Shown: one piece after another, positions 24,681 to 42,710 of the stretch
Numbering within the stretch: position 1 is the stretch's first letter
How the letters are laid out: each line of letters starts with the position of its first letter
Assembly: GCF_038396675.1 (NCBI RefSeq)
Contig: NC_088930.1
Span: 39,754,001-39,818,000, forward strand
DNA from: Hydra vulgaris
Taxonomy: Eukaryota > Cnidaria > Hydrozoa > Anthoathecata > Hydridae
Length of the DNA: 64,000 nucleotides
Direction: 5' to 3'
Made by a program: the position numbers and the translations under genes
Notes under the pieces: generated by a model
Database searches by the model: none
The model's input: only the letters and a program-made list of their open reading frames with translations
Told to the model about the DNA's origin: nothing

Positions 24681-25295
24681 GTGTTAAAAAAAGGATACTC
24701 AAAATTAAAAAACTGAATAAATATCATATGAACCTGGAGGTTTTTAATTTATTATATTTATTCCAAAAATTATATATTTTTATCCTTTTTGAGTAATTTT
24801 AATTTTTATATCGCAAAATCTTAATATATACTTTTTCAGTAGTTTTCAAAGTTTGCGAAATGATAACTTTTTAAATAATTATGTCAAAGTGCTAAAACTT
24901 TCCCAGATTGTTCTTCATATTATTAAATTTGAAAAAAAAAATTTTTCAATGAATCTTAGATCTTGAAATTTTGTTATATTAGTATTGTTTAGCTCGCTTA
25001 CTTTTTAGTGTTTCATGCATAATTTCTAAAATATTCATTTGTTTTCATTTATTTTCTCTCAAATGTTACCATGATTAAAAAATGTTCCAAATTTCATGCT
25101 ATAATGACTGGTAGATTTTGAGTAATTACTTCACAAAAATTCGATCATTTTCATTTTTTGGGTGGTAGTCGAGGCAAAGAATTTCAAGTTTGATAGCATT
25201 TTTGAAAATTATTTTAAATTATGTATTTATGTTGTAAAAATAAAAGTGTGCTCTAGTTCCAATTAGGTTTTGATATATTTCTTGGGGTACCACCT
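24681..25295. other. No recognised gene
   Basis: AT-rich spacer. The nearby ORFs have no recognisable motif. Confidence 0.45.
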
Positions 25296-25560
25296 TTAAT
25301 GTTTATCAACTAAGTGCATTTAATGTTTTGTGTTTTATGTACAAATGTAAAAAACTTATGTCTCCCAATGTTTTTGTAAACCTTTACAAAATTAAACCCC
25401 AAAACAAATATAATCTACGTAATAGTAGCATTTTAGAAAAACCTTTTTGCAATAATAAAAAAGCTCAATTTTGCATATCTTATCCTTTTCTCTGAGATGA
25501 AATAGTACGGCCTAATTTTGCTTTTTTATCTGAACTGGACTATTTTTTTTTCAAATAATC
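25296..25560 (+). pseudogene. LINE ORF2 C-terminal fragment
   Basis: The plus strand encodes LSAFNVLCFMYKCKKLMSPN, NKYNLRNSSI and ISYPF. This is the C-terminal segment of CR1/Jockey-like LINE proteins and is alignable with LNVLNVLCFKYLWKNDLS in the 26.3-kb copy. It is an isolated fragment. Confidence 0.6.
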
Positions 25561-25828
25561 TATTAAAATAATCATTTTTTCAACTAAAAGTAAGTATTTT
25601 TGATTTTTTTCAATTAAAAAAAAAACATTTTCCATTTCTATACTACATTTTGATTTGTTATGTTTTATTTTGAGTTTCACTTCTGAAATATGTAGAGTAT
25701 TAAATTTATGATACATTTAGTGATTATATATTTTTGGTATATATTTATTTTGTATAATATATAAATGTTTTTATTGTAGAAGAAAAATAGAGTTTTGTTA
25801 AGAGCTTCGTGATAAGGTCATTACGATC

Positions 25829-26015
25829 CAGAGCCGACGACACGGGTTTCTAAGTTGGGGAGGGGGGAGGGGGAGCGCACAATAGTCAATTTCTAAAAAA
25901 AGTTCTCTATATCTAGAACTTTCTTTAAAAAAAATTCAGTCCTTTAGATAAAAAGTTAGGTGGGGTGGGGGTGGGGGAAACACGTGCCCCCTAGCCCCCC
26001 GTGTTGTCGACCCTG
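25829..26015. mobile_element. Small GC-rich MITE with G-runs
   Basis: It starts CAGAGCCGACGACACGGG and ends CCCCGTGTTGTCGACCCTG, giving a TIR of consensus CAGRGYCGACRACACGGG. hAT-like ends (CAGGG) are suggested, but no 8-bp duplication is visible. The interior has two blocks of four or more G-runs on the plus strand (25857-25875 and about 25962-25977). Confidence 0.7.
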
Positions 26016-26102
26016 CAATCTTCTTGGAGTCCTGCCCGTATAATATTATAAATTTTAGTGTAAATAATATTATACGGCAAATAAAATAAATAAACAAAAA
26101 AA

Positions 26103-26107
<5 letters not shown>

Positions 26108-26178
<71 letters not shown>
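26108..26178. repeat. (TA)n microsatellite at LINE 3' end
   Basis: About 70 bp of TA adjoining the 3' end of the minus-strand LINE. Confidence 0.96.
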
Positions 26179-26284
26179 TTTTTTGCTCGTTTACATTTGT
26201 CGTATTTTACAAACAAACAAACAAGGCATCTGAAAGAAGATCATAATGATCTTATCATCAGAACCTTTTACAGCTTTAGACATT

Positions 26285-27640
26285 TTACAGCAAAACAAAA
26301 GAAATAAAATTATTTCTTAGTGTACATTTATTTATTGGTTTTTCACAAAAGAGATCTTTAAAGACAGATAAGGATAAGTCATTTTTCCACAAATACTTAA
26401 AGCATAAGACATTTAACACATTAAGCTCATATATATTGAGAATTTTCATTTCAATAAAAAAAGGTTTGGAATGAGTGTATCGATCCGCCATATTAATTAA
26501 ACGGATCGCGTGCTTCTGACGGCGGTAAAAACATTTTAACTTACTTTTTTCTGTGCTTCCCCATACAATGTTTGCATAATTTAAATAACTATGTATAAAT
26601 GAGTAGAGTTTGGTTAAACTTTTTTTACTTAAATATATTCTGAATTTATATAAAACTCCAATGCTTTTGGAAATTTTTGTGCTAATATAGTCAATATGTG
26701 ATATTTTCATCAAGAAAAACACCCAAAAACTTTGTGACAAAGTGTCTTTTTATCTCAGTATCATCAATAATAATTTTGAGCAAATTTGGGGGTAAATAAG
26801 CTTTTTTTGAGATAGGATGGAACAGACTCCATTTTGTTTTGTTACTGTTTAGAGTTAGTTTATTGCATTTGAACCACTTGGATATATTTTTGAGTTGCTC
26901 GTTCATGCTAGAGAAGAGTTTGTAAATATCATTATTGAAAAGAAATAAGTTGGTATCATCAGCAAACATGATACTCATTAAATTTGAGGCTTTATTTAGG
27001 TCGTTTATATAAATCAAGAACAACAGTGGTCCCAAAATGGAGCCTTGGGGAACGCCACATGAAATATTTAGAAACTCATTAGAATAATTATTATTACTAA
27101 AAACAAACTGTTTACGGTTTGATAAATAACTTCTGAACCATTTAATAACTTTGTAATTTACTCCATAGTATTTCAGTTTTTGTATTAAAATTTGATGATC
27201 GTCAGTATCGAATGCTTTCGATAGGTCGATAAAAACACCTAAAGTATATTTAGATTTTTCAAAAGAATTTGAAATTTCACGTACAAATTGGATAATTGTA
27301 TGTTCCGTAGAATTGTTTATTTTAAAACCAAATTGGTTGACGTATAACAAATTATTAGAAAGAAAATAATTGTATAGTCTATTGTACATAATGGGTTCTA
27401 GTATTTTTGAAAATGTGCAGAGGACGGAAATAGGACGATAATTACTGATACTTTTTTGATCTCCCTCTTTTAAAATAGGGGTAACTTTTGCAATTTTTAA
27501 TCGGTTAGGAAATACTCCTTGATGGATAGACGCTCCATATACTTTAAAAAGAATATCTTTTAATTGTTCGAAACATTCTATAACTATATTACCGTTTATG
27601 TCATCTGCTCCGCTTGCTTTGTTTTTTTTAAGTGATTTGA
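26285..27640 (-). pseudogene. LINE reverse transcriptase domain, frameshifted
   Basis: On the minus strand it encodes [81 protein letters not shown], and the thumb, up to FLGVFLDENIT. A +1 shift at about 26690-26740 leads into ISKSIGVLYKFRIYLSKKSL, YANIVWGST, KHAIRLI and LNVLNVLCFKYLWKN. All RT motifs including FADD are intact. Compared with the 19-kb copy it is much better preserved. Confidence 0.88.
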
Positions 27641-28309
27641 ATGCTCTTTAAAATCTTGAAAAGATAATTTTGAATATAATTCGTTGGAACCATTGCAATT
27701 ATCCATCTGTACTAGAAAATCGTTAAATTTTGCTTTGGTAAAAGGAATTTTATTTTTCTAGTTTAGGACCGATGTCAATAAAAAATTTGTTAAACTCATA
27801 AGCTATATCTCTTGGATCACATATACGTGTGTTATCAACAATAATCATCTGGGGGAGAGAACCTGAGCATTTCTTTTGTCTACCACTAAATTTGTTCATT
27901 ACTTGCCAAATGCGTCTTTAATTATTTTTGAATTTATCTAGGAGTTTTGAGTGGTAATTTTTTTTCAAGTTTTTACGAACTTTTTCAAATAGATATTTGT
28001 AATCTTTATATATTTTCCATTTGAAGATTTGTTTTGAGATATTTTATATACAGCTTATGTTTTATCTTGGATGATTTTTTAACTCCTTTTGTTACCCAAG
28101 GATTGTTTATATTTTTTTGGAGTTATTGTTCTTTCAATAATAGGGAAGTTTGCATCATATACGGAGTAAAAGGTTTCATAAAAATTATCGTAAATTTTGT
28201 CTGCATTGTCATTGAAGTTAATTTGAATTAACATTGAAGCCTATTTATTAAAGAAATTGCACTCGTTTCAAAAAAGGAGTCATAAAAGTTTTTAATTTTG
28301 TTATCTTCA

Positions 28310-28528
28310 TTATACAGAAGAAAACTCATATTTAGGTCCCCAATAATGAAACTCTTTTTTTTTCTTTAATACCTTTTCTAAAAATACTTTACAAATGAAA
28401 ATACTTTTCAAAAAAATGCTCAAGTTCTCGCTCACGCCCTCAGGTGGTCGACAACAACAGCTTAATAAAATGTTTTGTGATCGATTGTTTATAATTTCTA
28501 TAGTTGAAATTTCTTTATCGCCATCAGA
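28310..28528 (-). pseudogene. LINE endonuclease C-terminal part (downstream of insertion)
   Basis: The minus strand encodes SDGDKEISTIEIINN, LLSCCCRPPEGVSENL, a frameshift at an A-run, then (in the shifted frame) the GDLNM motif of AP-like endonucleases. It continues the frame of 33488-33870 across the inserted transposon. Confidence 0.78.
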
Positions 28529-29403
28529 CACGGTGGTTTAGAAATGGACATTTATTATGCGCATGCGTTATACTCTGCTCAAATGTTGGTAAACAGTTAT
28601 GTCCGCAAGTAAACAAAGAATTACTAATAAAGTTGCTAAACTTCAAATTAGATTTATTTGTAGATATTTCTAAATAGTCTATAAGAAATGATATCAAAAC
28701 AATACTTTAGGTATGGTATGTGTCATCAAAGCTATCATTTAAATAATTTTACCAAGAGAATAGAAGTGGGACTAATGTGAAACTAAGCTGTTTTTTAGGC
28801 GAAGTTTAACTTGTGCTTACATTGTAGTCTATATTCTAAAGTTTTAAATTTTTTAGTGGCTACCTTGATTTTTTTTTTTTAATATAAAAGTTTGTGAATT
28901 GTTTAAAGCAAAAATCAAAAACCGGTTACTTTTTTTTGTGATAATATAATGCTTTTAAAGATAGGTAAGTTTTCTTTTTATTTGAAAGGTTAAAAATACT
29001 GACAGAAATATTATATAGGCTTTAATACTGCCATTTATTTTCTTTAAATCATTTTGCAGTATTTTATCGTATTATTTTTAGTATCTATAATTTTTCTTTT
29101 TCTTGGCTGAGCTTTTTTTTGATATTTTTTTACAGTTGGGTTGTTTTTTATGAAATGCTTGTTCATTATGCTTTTTAATCTACGCACTCCTTTCATATGG
29201 CAGTAGGTACTCTTCATGCGGTTGATTTCAGCATGAAGACTTTCTCCACCTTGCTCTCCATAAGTACCTAGTCCTACTCCCCATTTTCTAATGAAAGGTA
29301 ATGCATGGTACTCCAGCAAATGAAGCTTGGGTGTGATTGAAGGGTTTGGCCAGTTTTCACGGAAGTACTTCATGAAATCTTTGATTCGATTTTCTGTAAC
29401 CAA

Positions 29404-29760
<357 letters not shown>

Positions 29761-29849
<89 letters not shown>
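29761..29849. repeat. (CA)n/(TA)n array
   Basis: CACACACATACACA grading into TA repeats. Confidence 0.96.
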
Positions 29850-29850
<1 letters not shown>

Positions 29851-32094
29851 CACAATGATTTAAAAAAACAAAGATAAAGATCAATTAACAAAAATAATTT
29901 TCTCTATTTATTGTGTTCTGTCAAATTATAACATATGACATACCAAGGTCCTGTTTGTTATCTTCATTAAACTGATTGCAGGAGTTATTAAGCTTGTGAC
30001 ATATTCCAAATTTAGAGAAGAGTACCTTAAAGTTTTTACAAACTTTAATTTAAGTTTCTCTGTGTATATCAGTGTCGTTGAACCCAAGTTTGACTACAAG
30101 GTTTGGTATAGAGTTGCAAAGTTCAAGGATACTTTTCTCCTAATTTCTCCTAATTTTCTCCTAATTTTCAAGGATACTTTGATTACTAACGAAAACTTTT
30201 CCCGTGATATGCTTGTCTTTGTACTCCTAATGAGTTAAGTACCTTATCAAGTTTGTTTACAAGTGGCCCAAATGATTTCTTTATATGGTCTGCTTCAAGC
30301 AGTATTTTTAGTTCTGAGATCTATGATTAAATATGTTCTTGAGATAAATTCAAAAAAATATAACCAATGAAACAAAACTTAGATATTCCAATGTATAAGA
30401 TTCTCAACTGTATTATTCTGGGTTTAATTACCAATCTAAATTAAATATTTTTAGTAAATAATAAAAATAAAAGTTGTTACCTGTTCTTTCTTTTTCTTTT
30501 CAAAGTGAATCAGGTAATGTTCAAATACTAATTTAATTTTTTCTTCATTTTCAGGGTTAAAAATTATTTGCATTTCAAGTGCTTCTGTTATAACACGTGT
30601 TTTATCTTCAAGTGCTTGAATACTTATTTGAAGTTGATTTATTTGGCGCTGGTGCTCTATATATGCATTAAATTCCTCACAGTCAAGTGTTTGGTTGGTT
30701 ACTGCCATTCGACCTGCAATTTTTATGTCAATTGTGTGATAAGAAACTTCTAACATGTTGAAAAACTTTAAGTATATACCAAGTGAGATATGTAAAGCAG
30801 GAACTCCTATCTAATAGTGCAAGAAAGTTTATATTATTATTTACAATTGCATACACCACCATTTACGTTTACCCCACCAATAACTTGTATTGTATTCTAT
30901 TGAATAAACGATTATGTGAATTTGCAAAGAATGCCTAATAAAAAAATCAAAATAATGTAAATAATAAATAAAAGCAAGGCACCTGATCAAGTGGCACATT
31001 GAACAACGGTTGGTCAATAACATTGTCACATAACTTGGCAAACTTGGGATCTGCACCATGGTTGTTAAATTTTGCTAGAGACAAATCTAGTGTCTTTAGT
31101 GATTGCATTTCAATGTTATCGTTAATTGGATTTGACAGTCCTTGACTTGTTATGTTGCAAAACAGGCATGAGTGTCTACCTAAAGTAATTGAACAAGTTT
31201 GTGTTAAGAAAGCAAAATAAATCATGTTGCATGTATCTGGCCCAGATGAGTTTTTTTAAAGAAACCTGTATTAAATATATGTACTTACCATTTGCACCAG
31301 TTATTTCATAAATTGCACACAAGAATTCATAATCACCGAATACAAATACACGAATCTGTTTTTCTATAAAATTGAACAGAATTAAATTATTATACATTTC
31401 TTTAAAAAGAAACTGTAATCTATCATAATCCTGACAATTGTGGTAAGAAACCAATAGTTGATGATTTTGTTTATGTCAAATATTGGTTGGATGTTTTTGA
31501 ATTTCAGTGTGCTTGGATAATTGAATTATTTTGTTGTTTGTAATCTTGTTGTATAATAAGAGGTTGTTGCTAAAATTATTACAAGAAAATTGATTTCTGT
31601 TTTTATAGTATTGCATTTAATTAATTGTAGTATGTTAAAGTATTTTTTTAAAAAGATTTGTTTGTACCTATCTAGTCTATCTAGTACATTTGTTATATGT
31701 CCTTGTAGATTTTCGATATGAAATATATTGAAATATTTGATTTGAATATACGATATTGAAATATTTGATTTGCTCAGAATATTTTCTTTTTCATTTTCAT
31801 TAAAAGATTTCAAAAGAGTACCAGTTTGCTTGATTGTAGAACTGGTGCTTTCTCCACATGTTTTGCTCATATTATGTTTTAGATGTAATTGTCGTCTGCG
31901 AATTGTGCGTAAACATACATCTGAGTTTTCTTTTTAGGCTCTTGGTGTTGATGTGAAGCATTAGGGTTAAAATGTTGTGTAATTTATTTAAAATATTCAA
32001 AAAATCATACTATAGTTTCCTATTATAAAATTAAAAGCATTTTTGTTTTGTTATAGTAATTTTACAGTCTCTTTTTTTGTAAAGATAGTCTTAC

Positions 32095-33027
32095 CCTTGG
32101 TCCACCTGTCGGAAATTCAATTATATTGGATTTTGTTTGAGATATTTTTTGTTTTATTACATGCAGAGCAGCATCTTCAATATTTCTTGGTATAACACTT
32201 GTTGAATCCAATGCAAATATATCTGAAATTTTTTTTTTGTGAAGTTGATGACGATGATATTGATAATGTTGTTGAACTTGATATCGGAGTTGTCTGACAA
32301 GTTTTTTGATGTTTCTTTCGTTCTGACAGTTGTTTGACTTTAAACAATCTACCACAACCTTGCTTGCATACTTCTTGCAAATTTTCTATCATTTCAATGA
32401 CATTGGTTGATGAAATTAACCCATCACTTGGAATTGAAAAGGAACATTTAGGGCATTTCGTTTTTGATATTAGTTTTCCAATGATAAGTGGTAATAGACA
32501 TGGTGCACAGAATGAAGACAGTTTTTTTATAATAATTGGTTTATGCATAATTTTGTTGCAAATAGTACACACACAAAGATGCACATGAGGGTTTAAAGTG
32601 AAGTTAATATCTTGCAGTTTAAGATTAAATTTTGTTTGAGGTAAAAGTTTAGATTGCATGTTATTTATTTTGTGTCTAGTCCAAATATTTTCACTATAAC
32701 TAATACTTAAAGGTCTTCCACTTATCTTTTTCTTTTTTTTTCTTCCTTTGCTGGCTTTAAAGCAAACACATTCAGTAACATTGCAATTATCAGGCCAAGA
32801 TTGTAATTTTTGTTCAGTGTTTGAACCTTTTTCAATATTTCTTAATATTGAAAAGCATCTATAACACATTTTTTGAGGATGCTTATTTGGGTGGTCCTTA
32901 TCGATTCGGATAAAAAACAAAATTCTATTCTAACAATATGTTTTGTTAAAAGAACACCATCATTATCTAGACTTTCTCCACATATTTTGCATAATGTTTT
33001 TAGTTTTGTTTCATGTGACTCAGTCAT
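32095..33027 (-). pseudogene. First exon of the RAG1-like gene: zinc/RING region
   Basis: ATG at 33027 (MTESHETKLKTLCKICGE). A one-base shift in the run TTTTGTTTTTTATCC (about 32905-32920) separates KHIVRIEF from FIRIDKDHPNKHPQK. The exon then stays open to KNFRYICIG, shifts again near 32210, and continues IFALDSTSVIPRNIEDAALH, FPTGGPR up to the donor GTAAGA. In the RING block the usual C-x-H pair of the third and fourth ligands is replaced (IIKKLSSFC), so zinc site geometry may be altered or decayed. Confidence 0.72.
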
Positions 33028-33487
33028 TTTTACGTGTTTTTTTATTGCTAAAATGTAAGATTTAATGTACAAAATTTTTAAACTTAAAAAAGTAACCGGA
33101 ATTCGATTTTTTTTTTATTATAAAGTTAAACCCATCTTTTTTTTTAATATATATAGCTTTATAGCATAAAAATTCTAATAAATGCTTAATTATTATGTTT
33201 TAGTAGTTAGGATGACCATAAAATAATTTTCAACTTTCCTGCGTATTTTATCACATAAAAATTAATAAATTAAGTATTTCAAATAAAATATGTTTTCCTT
33301 GGCCACACGTTTTATCAGTTTATAGTTTATATCTGATTTATACATCTTTAAAGCAATGATATGACCTTTTTTATTACGTTACGGTAAGAGACAATTACAA
33401 AAAAAATCAAAATTACGATGTTGTTGTTTTTAAAGTAACGCATGCGCATAATAAATGTCCGCAAATGCTTAAAATTAAACCACCGTG

Positions 33488-33977
<490 letters not shown>

Positions 33978-34009
33978 GCGAATGGCTTTTTATGCATAAG
34001 GCAAAACAA

Positions 34010-34200
34010 ATTTCGCCTAATCTGAAGCTTAAAAAGTCTGGAAATTATAAAAATTAGCCTGATTGGGTTAAAATTTGGCCGGTTGGGTTTTAGTTTAGGC
34101 TTAAATAGTCTGGAAATAAAGAAAATATGGTTGCTTAAATTAAAATTTGGTCGATTGGGTAATAATTTAGGCATAAATAGTCAGGAAATAAAAATAAATG
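34010..34200. repeat. Degenerate tandem repeat, about 60-66 bp unit x3
   Basis: Units contain AAATTTGGYCGRTTGGG, TTTAGGCWTAAATAGTCWGGAAAT and AAAAAT. Three diverged copies lie directly upstream of the OTU/vertnin-like gene start. Confidence 0.7.
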
Positions 34201-34244
34201 TCAGATTAGGTTAGGGTTTTTGCTCTTGGAATTTCTAAATTAAA

Positions 34245-35656
<1,412 letters not shown>

Positions 35657-35689
35657 GAGTTATGTAAAAGAATTTTTTTTTCTGTTACG

Positions 35690-37154
35690 ATGCCAGCCAA
35701 ATTAATAAAATTTGATGAAACTCCAACAAAGGAAAAAAAGCAATTGTTTTTGAATTTTGAAAGCTCAATTGACTTTGTTAATAAATCTTTTGAGGAGTTT
35801 GATGTTGCAAATTTTCGAGAACAACAAAGAGAGTTACAATGTAACAAAATGCTGTTTCGTCAAAAAATTCTTCATTTAGTAAAGAATGTGTTTATCCCAG
35901 ATAATTCTTTCAATTTTGCACAAGGCAAAAACAATAGAAAGTTTCCAATGAAATGGCTAGAGACATTTTCTTGGCTTTGTTATTCTAAAAAATTAAATAG
36001 TGGATTTTGCTTGCCATGTGTATTATTTGGAGATGATTTTCCAACAAAGAGTTACAAGGTTTCAGTGTTGTTTAAAGAACCACTGAAAAATTTTTATGAT
36101 GTTTTCCCAGCCTTAAAACGCCATTGTGATCCGAACATAAATGGTTTGCATTCTCAAACGCAGAGCCTTTTTAATGATGTTATGAGGCAAGCTGCTGGTG
36201 ATACAAAACCTTTTTATGATATCATAGATCAAAACACCCTTGCAGAGATATCTGAAAATAAAAAAAAACTTGGGCCGATAATTGATACTATTATTTTTTG
36301 TGGCCGTCAAGGACTTGCTCTAAGAGGTCATAATGATGACTCTCAGTATCACTCAGAAGTTGGGCAATATAGTACCTCTTGTAATGTTGGAAACTTCATG
36401 GAGATTCTTAATTATCGTGTTAGAGGCGGTGATACTGAATTAGAAAATCATCTTAAAAACCACAAGAAAAATGCATCATATCTTTCAAAAACTATGCAGA
36501 ATGAAATAATATTCTGTTGTGGTGAGATAATTTCTGATAAAATTGTTTCCAATATAAAGACTGCCAAATTTTTTTCTATTTTATCAGATGAAGCCATTGA
36601 TGTTTCAAACAAATCACAAATGTCTTTAGTGCTGCGTTATGTTGACAGTGGTAATAACATTGTTGAAGACTTTGTTAAATTTATACACAACGACAATGGT
36701 TTAGATGGGGAAAGTTTATCTGTTAACATTTTAAACACCATTGCATCCCTAGGTTTAGATATTAATTGTCGAGGCCAAGGTTATGATGGTGCTGGAGCTG
36801 AAACAAAAAAGGGAGTTGCTGCACGAATTTTAAAGTTAAACAACAAGGCTTAATACACTCATTGTTTTAGCCATCGATTGAATCTAGTTGTGTGTAATTC
36901 TTGCGAAGTTGAATTTCTCTGTAATGCAATGAACCACATAAAAGAGTTTTCTTATTATTTTAATCTTTCTATTAAAAGAAATTCTATCCTCGAGACAATG
37001 GTTTCAGAACACTGTCCTGATAAAAAAAAAAAAAACTAAGAGATGTTTGTTGAACTAGGTGGCTTGAAAGAATAGATGGATTAGACACATTTCAGGAGTT
37101 GTATGTTCCAATAGTTTATTCCCTTGAAGCCCTAAGCAACGACAGAAATAAGTT

Positions 37155-37157
<3 letters not shown>
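35690..37157 (+). pseudogene. hAT transposase (ZMYM6/DUF4371 type), decayed
   Basis: A 387-codon frame starts MPAKLIKFDETP. It has a TTF-like zinc segment (WLCYSKKLNSGFCLPCVLFG), FCGRQGLALRGHND, then FFSILSDEAIDVSNKSQMS (first catalytic Asp) and CRGQGYDGAG. It ends at TAA (36851), but the same frame continues YTHCFSHRLNLVV and KRNSILETMVSEHC, so TAA is a nonsense change inside the gene. An A-run frameshift near 37023-37035 and a TGA before TRWLERIDGL follow. A (TA)n/LINE insert cuts it after NDRNKF. The RNase H-fold remainder and hAT dimerisation domain are missing. It starts 34 bp after the OTU-like gene. Confidence 0.87.

Positions 37158-37241
<84 letters not shown>
37157..37241. repeat. 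(TA)n microsatellite
   Basis: TA tract with TAATA steps at the LINE 3' junction, interrupting the hAT gene. The copy-2 equivalent is 43409-43492. Confidence 0.96.
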
Positions 37242-39690
<2,449 letters not shown>

Positions 39691-39699
39691 TTATATTCA

Positions 39700-39752
39700 T
39701 AGTATAGTATAGTATAGTATAGTATATAGTATATAGTATATAGTATAGTTTA

Positions 39753-39832
<80 letters not shown>
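39700..39832. repeat. (TATAG)n then (TA)n
   Basis: TAGTA/TATAG pentamer repeats grade into TA. Copy 2 is at 45964-46097. Confidence 0.93.
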
Positions 39833-39838
<6 letters not shown>

Positions 39839-40179
39839 TGATTTTAAATTTTTTTGTATTTTTATATTTTTTATTTTTTTATTTATTTATTTTAAGCTAT
39901 TTTGCGGAAAGAAATCAAGAATTAACATAGGGTTTAAAAGAAGATATTTAAGATTAGTTTAGATTATTTGATGAAGAAAGATTTTATTTAAAAAAAAATT
40001 TAAAGTTGTTTTACAAACAAAAGACCAAGTTATGAACGCCACAGAAAACGATTATATGATGAAATTATATATCATAAAATAAGGGCTGGCCGTGATTCAT
40101 AAATAATTATATCTTTGTTGTAAAAATTATTTGCAGAGAACAGGTAATCTTTACTAAACATGCAGATCTTACTTCGAGC

Positions 40180-42300
40180 CGTTGTTTTAAAATAGCTCAT
40201 ATGTTTGGTTTTAGATTCCCATTTTCAACTTGACAAAAAACATTTTTAATACAAAAAAGTTGACAGAAAATATCCGCAGTGTTTCTACGGACATGATTAT
40301 TAAATTTTAAAATAATAATATTTCTGTGGTCTCTGATTATTATCATAATCAGTACCATTGGGACAATTTTTGTATTACTAAACATATGGTGGCATCTGCT
40401 GTTCCATATTGTACTCGTGATGTTTTGAGTGAGTGACAACAGTAGCTGCCAAAAGGGTTTTTCTCCGGTAGATTCGCTGTTTCAATCGAGAAAATTAAAT
40501 TTATTGGAGAAAAATTGTTTTGGGATGTCAAGGAGTTATATGCATATTTAAAATACTCCCATATTTTAACAGAAGAGGACAGTAGACAAAGACGTGAATG
40601 TTGTCGTCAAATTTACCGAAAGTTTTGCATTTGTTATTTTTAACGATCTTTTGCCTTGCACTTTTGGCTACCAAGGCCGTAGAAGGTAGACTGTTGTGTA
40701 AAAAATGGTAGAGGATATTTTGTGTCAGTCCACATGCGTGGGAGGTAAAGTTTCTTTTCCAAATTTAGGACCACGGCATTGTTATTTTTGTTAAACTTTT
40801 CCAGAAAAGTTCTCCTGAAACGACTTTTTATTTTTTGCCACTTCTAATGAAACTTTTCAAATGAAACTCTTCTAATGAAACTGTTCAATCTGGTGTGAAA
40901 GGTAACACCTAATATTTCGAAACCGGTGTTTTTGTTTTACTCTATGCCATCCAATTCCGGTAAAACTTGATATCAAAACCCCGAAGAGCTAAACCCAAAG
41001 CAAGAGCTTTGACAAGAAAAAACGTACAGCAGAAGAGAGATAGGGTCAACTTGGTTTACTCCTCTTTCCGTTGGAAAGAAGAACGACAAAAAACCGCAAT
41101 TCAGATGTCAATAGATGCCAAAACTTCTGAATATAGAGTGTTAATGAGTAATACAAAATTTTCTCCGAGATTGAATTTTTGGAAAACTTGAAGCAGAAAT
41201 GCACAATCAACTTTGTCAAACGCCTTCTCTTGGTCTATTAATAAAATATAACTAGGTAGGTTTTTAAATTATTTTCTCTACAAAAAATATTTCGTAAGCA
41301 AGTTCTTCAAAGTCATTTTCTAAAACATGTCAAAAAATTTTGTAAAATTTAGCTGAAAGTCTGTCGTTGCCCGGAGATTTTCCGTTTTCAAATTTAAAAA
41401 GGGCATTTTTTTGTTTCACGTCATTTAGGCGGATTTTTAAAAATTGGTTTTCATTATCACGTAAACGTTTAGTGACGTGTGACAATAAATAGTTTTAACT
41501 GTCTTTCCATAACTTCGTTTTAATGTAAATTTTTTTCATAATATGTTGCCAGGAAGTTGAGTATTTCACCAGGTTCACTCATAAATATCCCGTCATTCTT
41601 GTGAATTTCGGTAATTTACTTGTTCCGCTGTTAAGTTTTTTCCAAATTATACAAAAATTTTGAAGGTTTTTCTCCTTCTTTGATTAGTTTTTATTTCGTG
41701 CAAATAATCGCTCCTGGAAACTGGAGCAAAAAAAGAGCATTGCGTTTTTATTTGATGCTTTCTAAATTTTTTTTTTTTTCTTGCCTTATAAATCTATTCA
41801 AGTCGTAAATCATAATATAAATATAAATAGCAGGGGCAAGAAGAAGATATAATTGGTTTTATCACCAAGCCCCTGAGTTATTTTTTTGTCGCTCCCATTG
41901 GATTTCGTTTTCAATTCTTTTGATGTGTTTTTTATTTTTCGCGCTATCCTGTATGGATATGTGCTGTAATTCACCCCAAACAAAAAGTTTGCAGTTGTCT
42001 CACCATTTTAAAATTGAGTTTTTTTTTGTTTGCAAATCTTTAGTTAAGATTTCAATTTTTTGCCAATGCAAAAATTGAAACCTTAAGGTTTCAATTTTTT
42101 GCCAAATTCCAAAAGAGAATAACTTAATTTCCAGTATCCTTGTCCTCTCCTAGTTTTACTAAAATTGACTGTTGTCGTTAGGAACTGGTTAGAAAAGGGG
42201 CTGAAATATGGAGCATACTCTCGATATTTTTAATGCAGTAGTTATCATTACTGAATTGTATTTTATTACGTCATCTTACTTTTTGCCTAACTGACGCCCT
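40180..42300 (-). pseudogene. L1-like LINE ORF2 remnant, copy 1
   Basis: Minus-strand pieces encode RGQGYWKLSYSLLEF, KHIKRIENEIQWERQKNNSG, GIFMSEPGEILNFLATYY, FENGKSPGNDRLSAKFYKIF, SYILLIDQEKAFDKVDCAFL, a degraded RGV-Q-DPIS-LLY block and trailing sequence. KSPG.DG..A.FYK, DQEKAFD.V and RGV.QGDPIS.LLY are L1/Tx1-clade motifs. There are multiple stops and no long ORF. The duplicate is 46444-48564. Confidence 0.8.
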
Positions 42301-42710
42301 CATATGTATACAAGGTAACGTAAAAGATAAAACAAAAAAAATATATATATAAATAAAACGTTTAAACAAAGATGTTTTTTATAGACCAAAACAAAAATTC
42401 CACATATGTGGGGCTCAGCGGAAAAGTGGTCTTAGCCACAATTTTTCATTTTAGTAAACTGGAAAGAACTTTAAGAATCTTTATAAAAATAACAGGAAAA
42501 AGTATGATTATCAGAAGTATTTATTATAAAGACAAGTGAAAAAATACACTGGTATACCTACTAAAAAATTAGGACACTATATTACTGCGCTCTACAATAA
42601 CAAAAAGGTTACGCAGCTTTGCCTCTTAAATTTTTTTTTTTAATTTTCAATAGAGTTGGTTAGAATAAACGGATGTTTTGTCTGTGACTTGTTTTTATAT
42701 GTAAGATGTA

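Noticed and set aside
26236..26262. Second hammerhead ribozyme in the LINE 3' UTR (CTGATGATAAGATC...)
   Set aside because: CTGATGA is present with a hairpin, but no GAAA box or third stem follows.
29996..30238. 80-codon plus-strand ORF
   Set aside because: It is antisense to the decayed transposase segment with HIKKSFGPLVNKLDKVLNSL and CNSIPNLVVKLG.
30841..32588. Plus-strand and alternate-frame ORFs within the 28.5-33.5 kb transposon
   Set aside because: They are antisense shadows of the minus-strand exons, which have motif and splice-site support.
40197..41191. Small ORFs (60-80 codons) in both strands of the duplicated unit
   Set aside because: They fall inside a decayed L1-like LINE and have no independent motif; being duplicated only reflects the segmental duplication.
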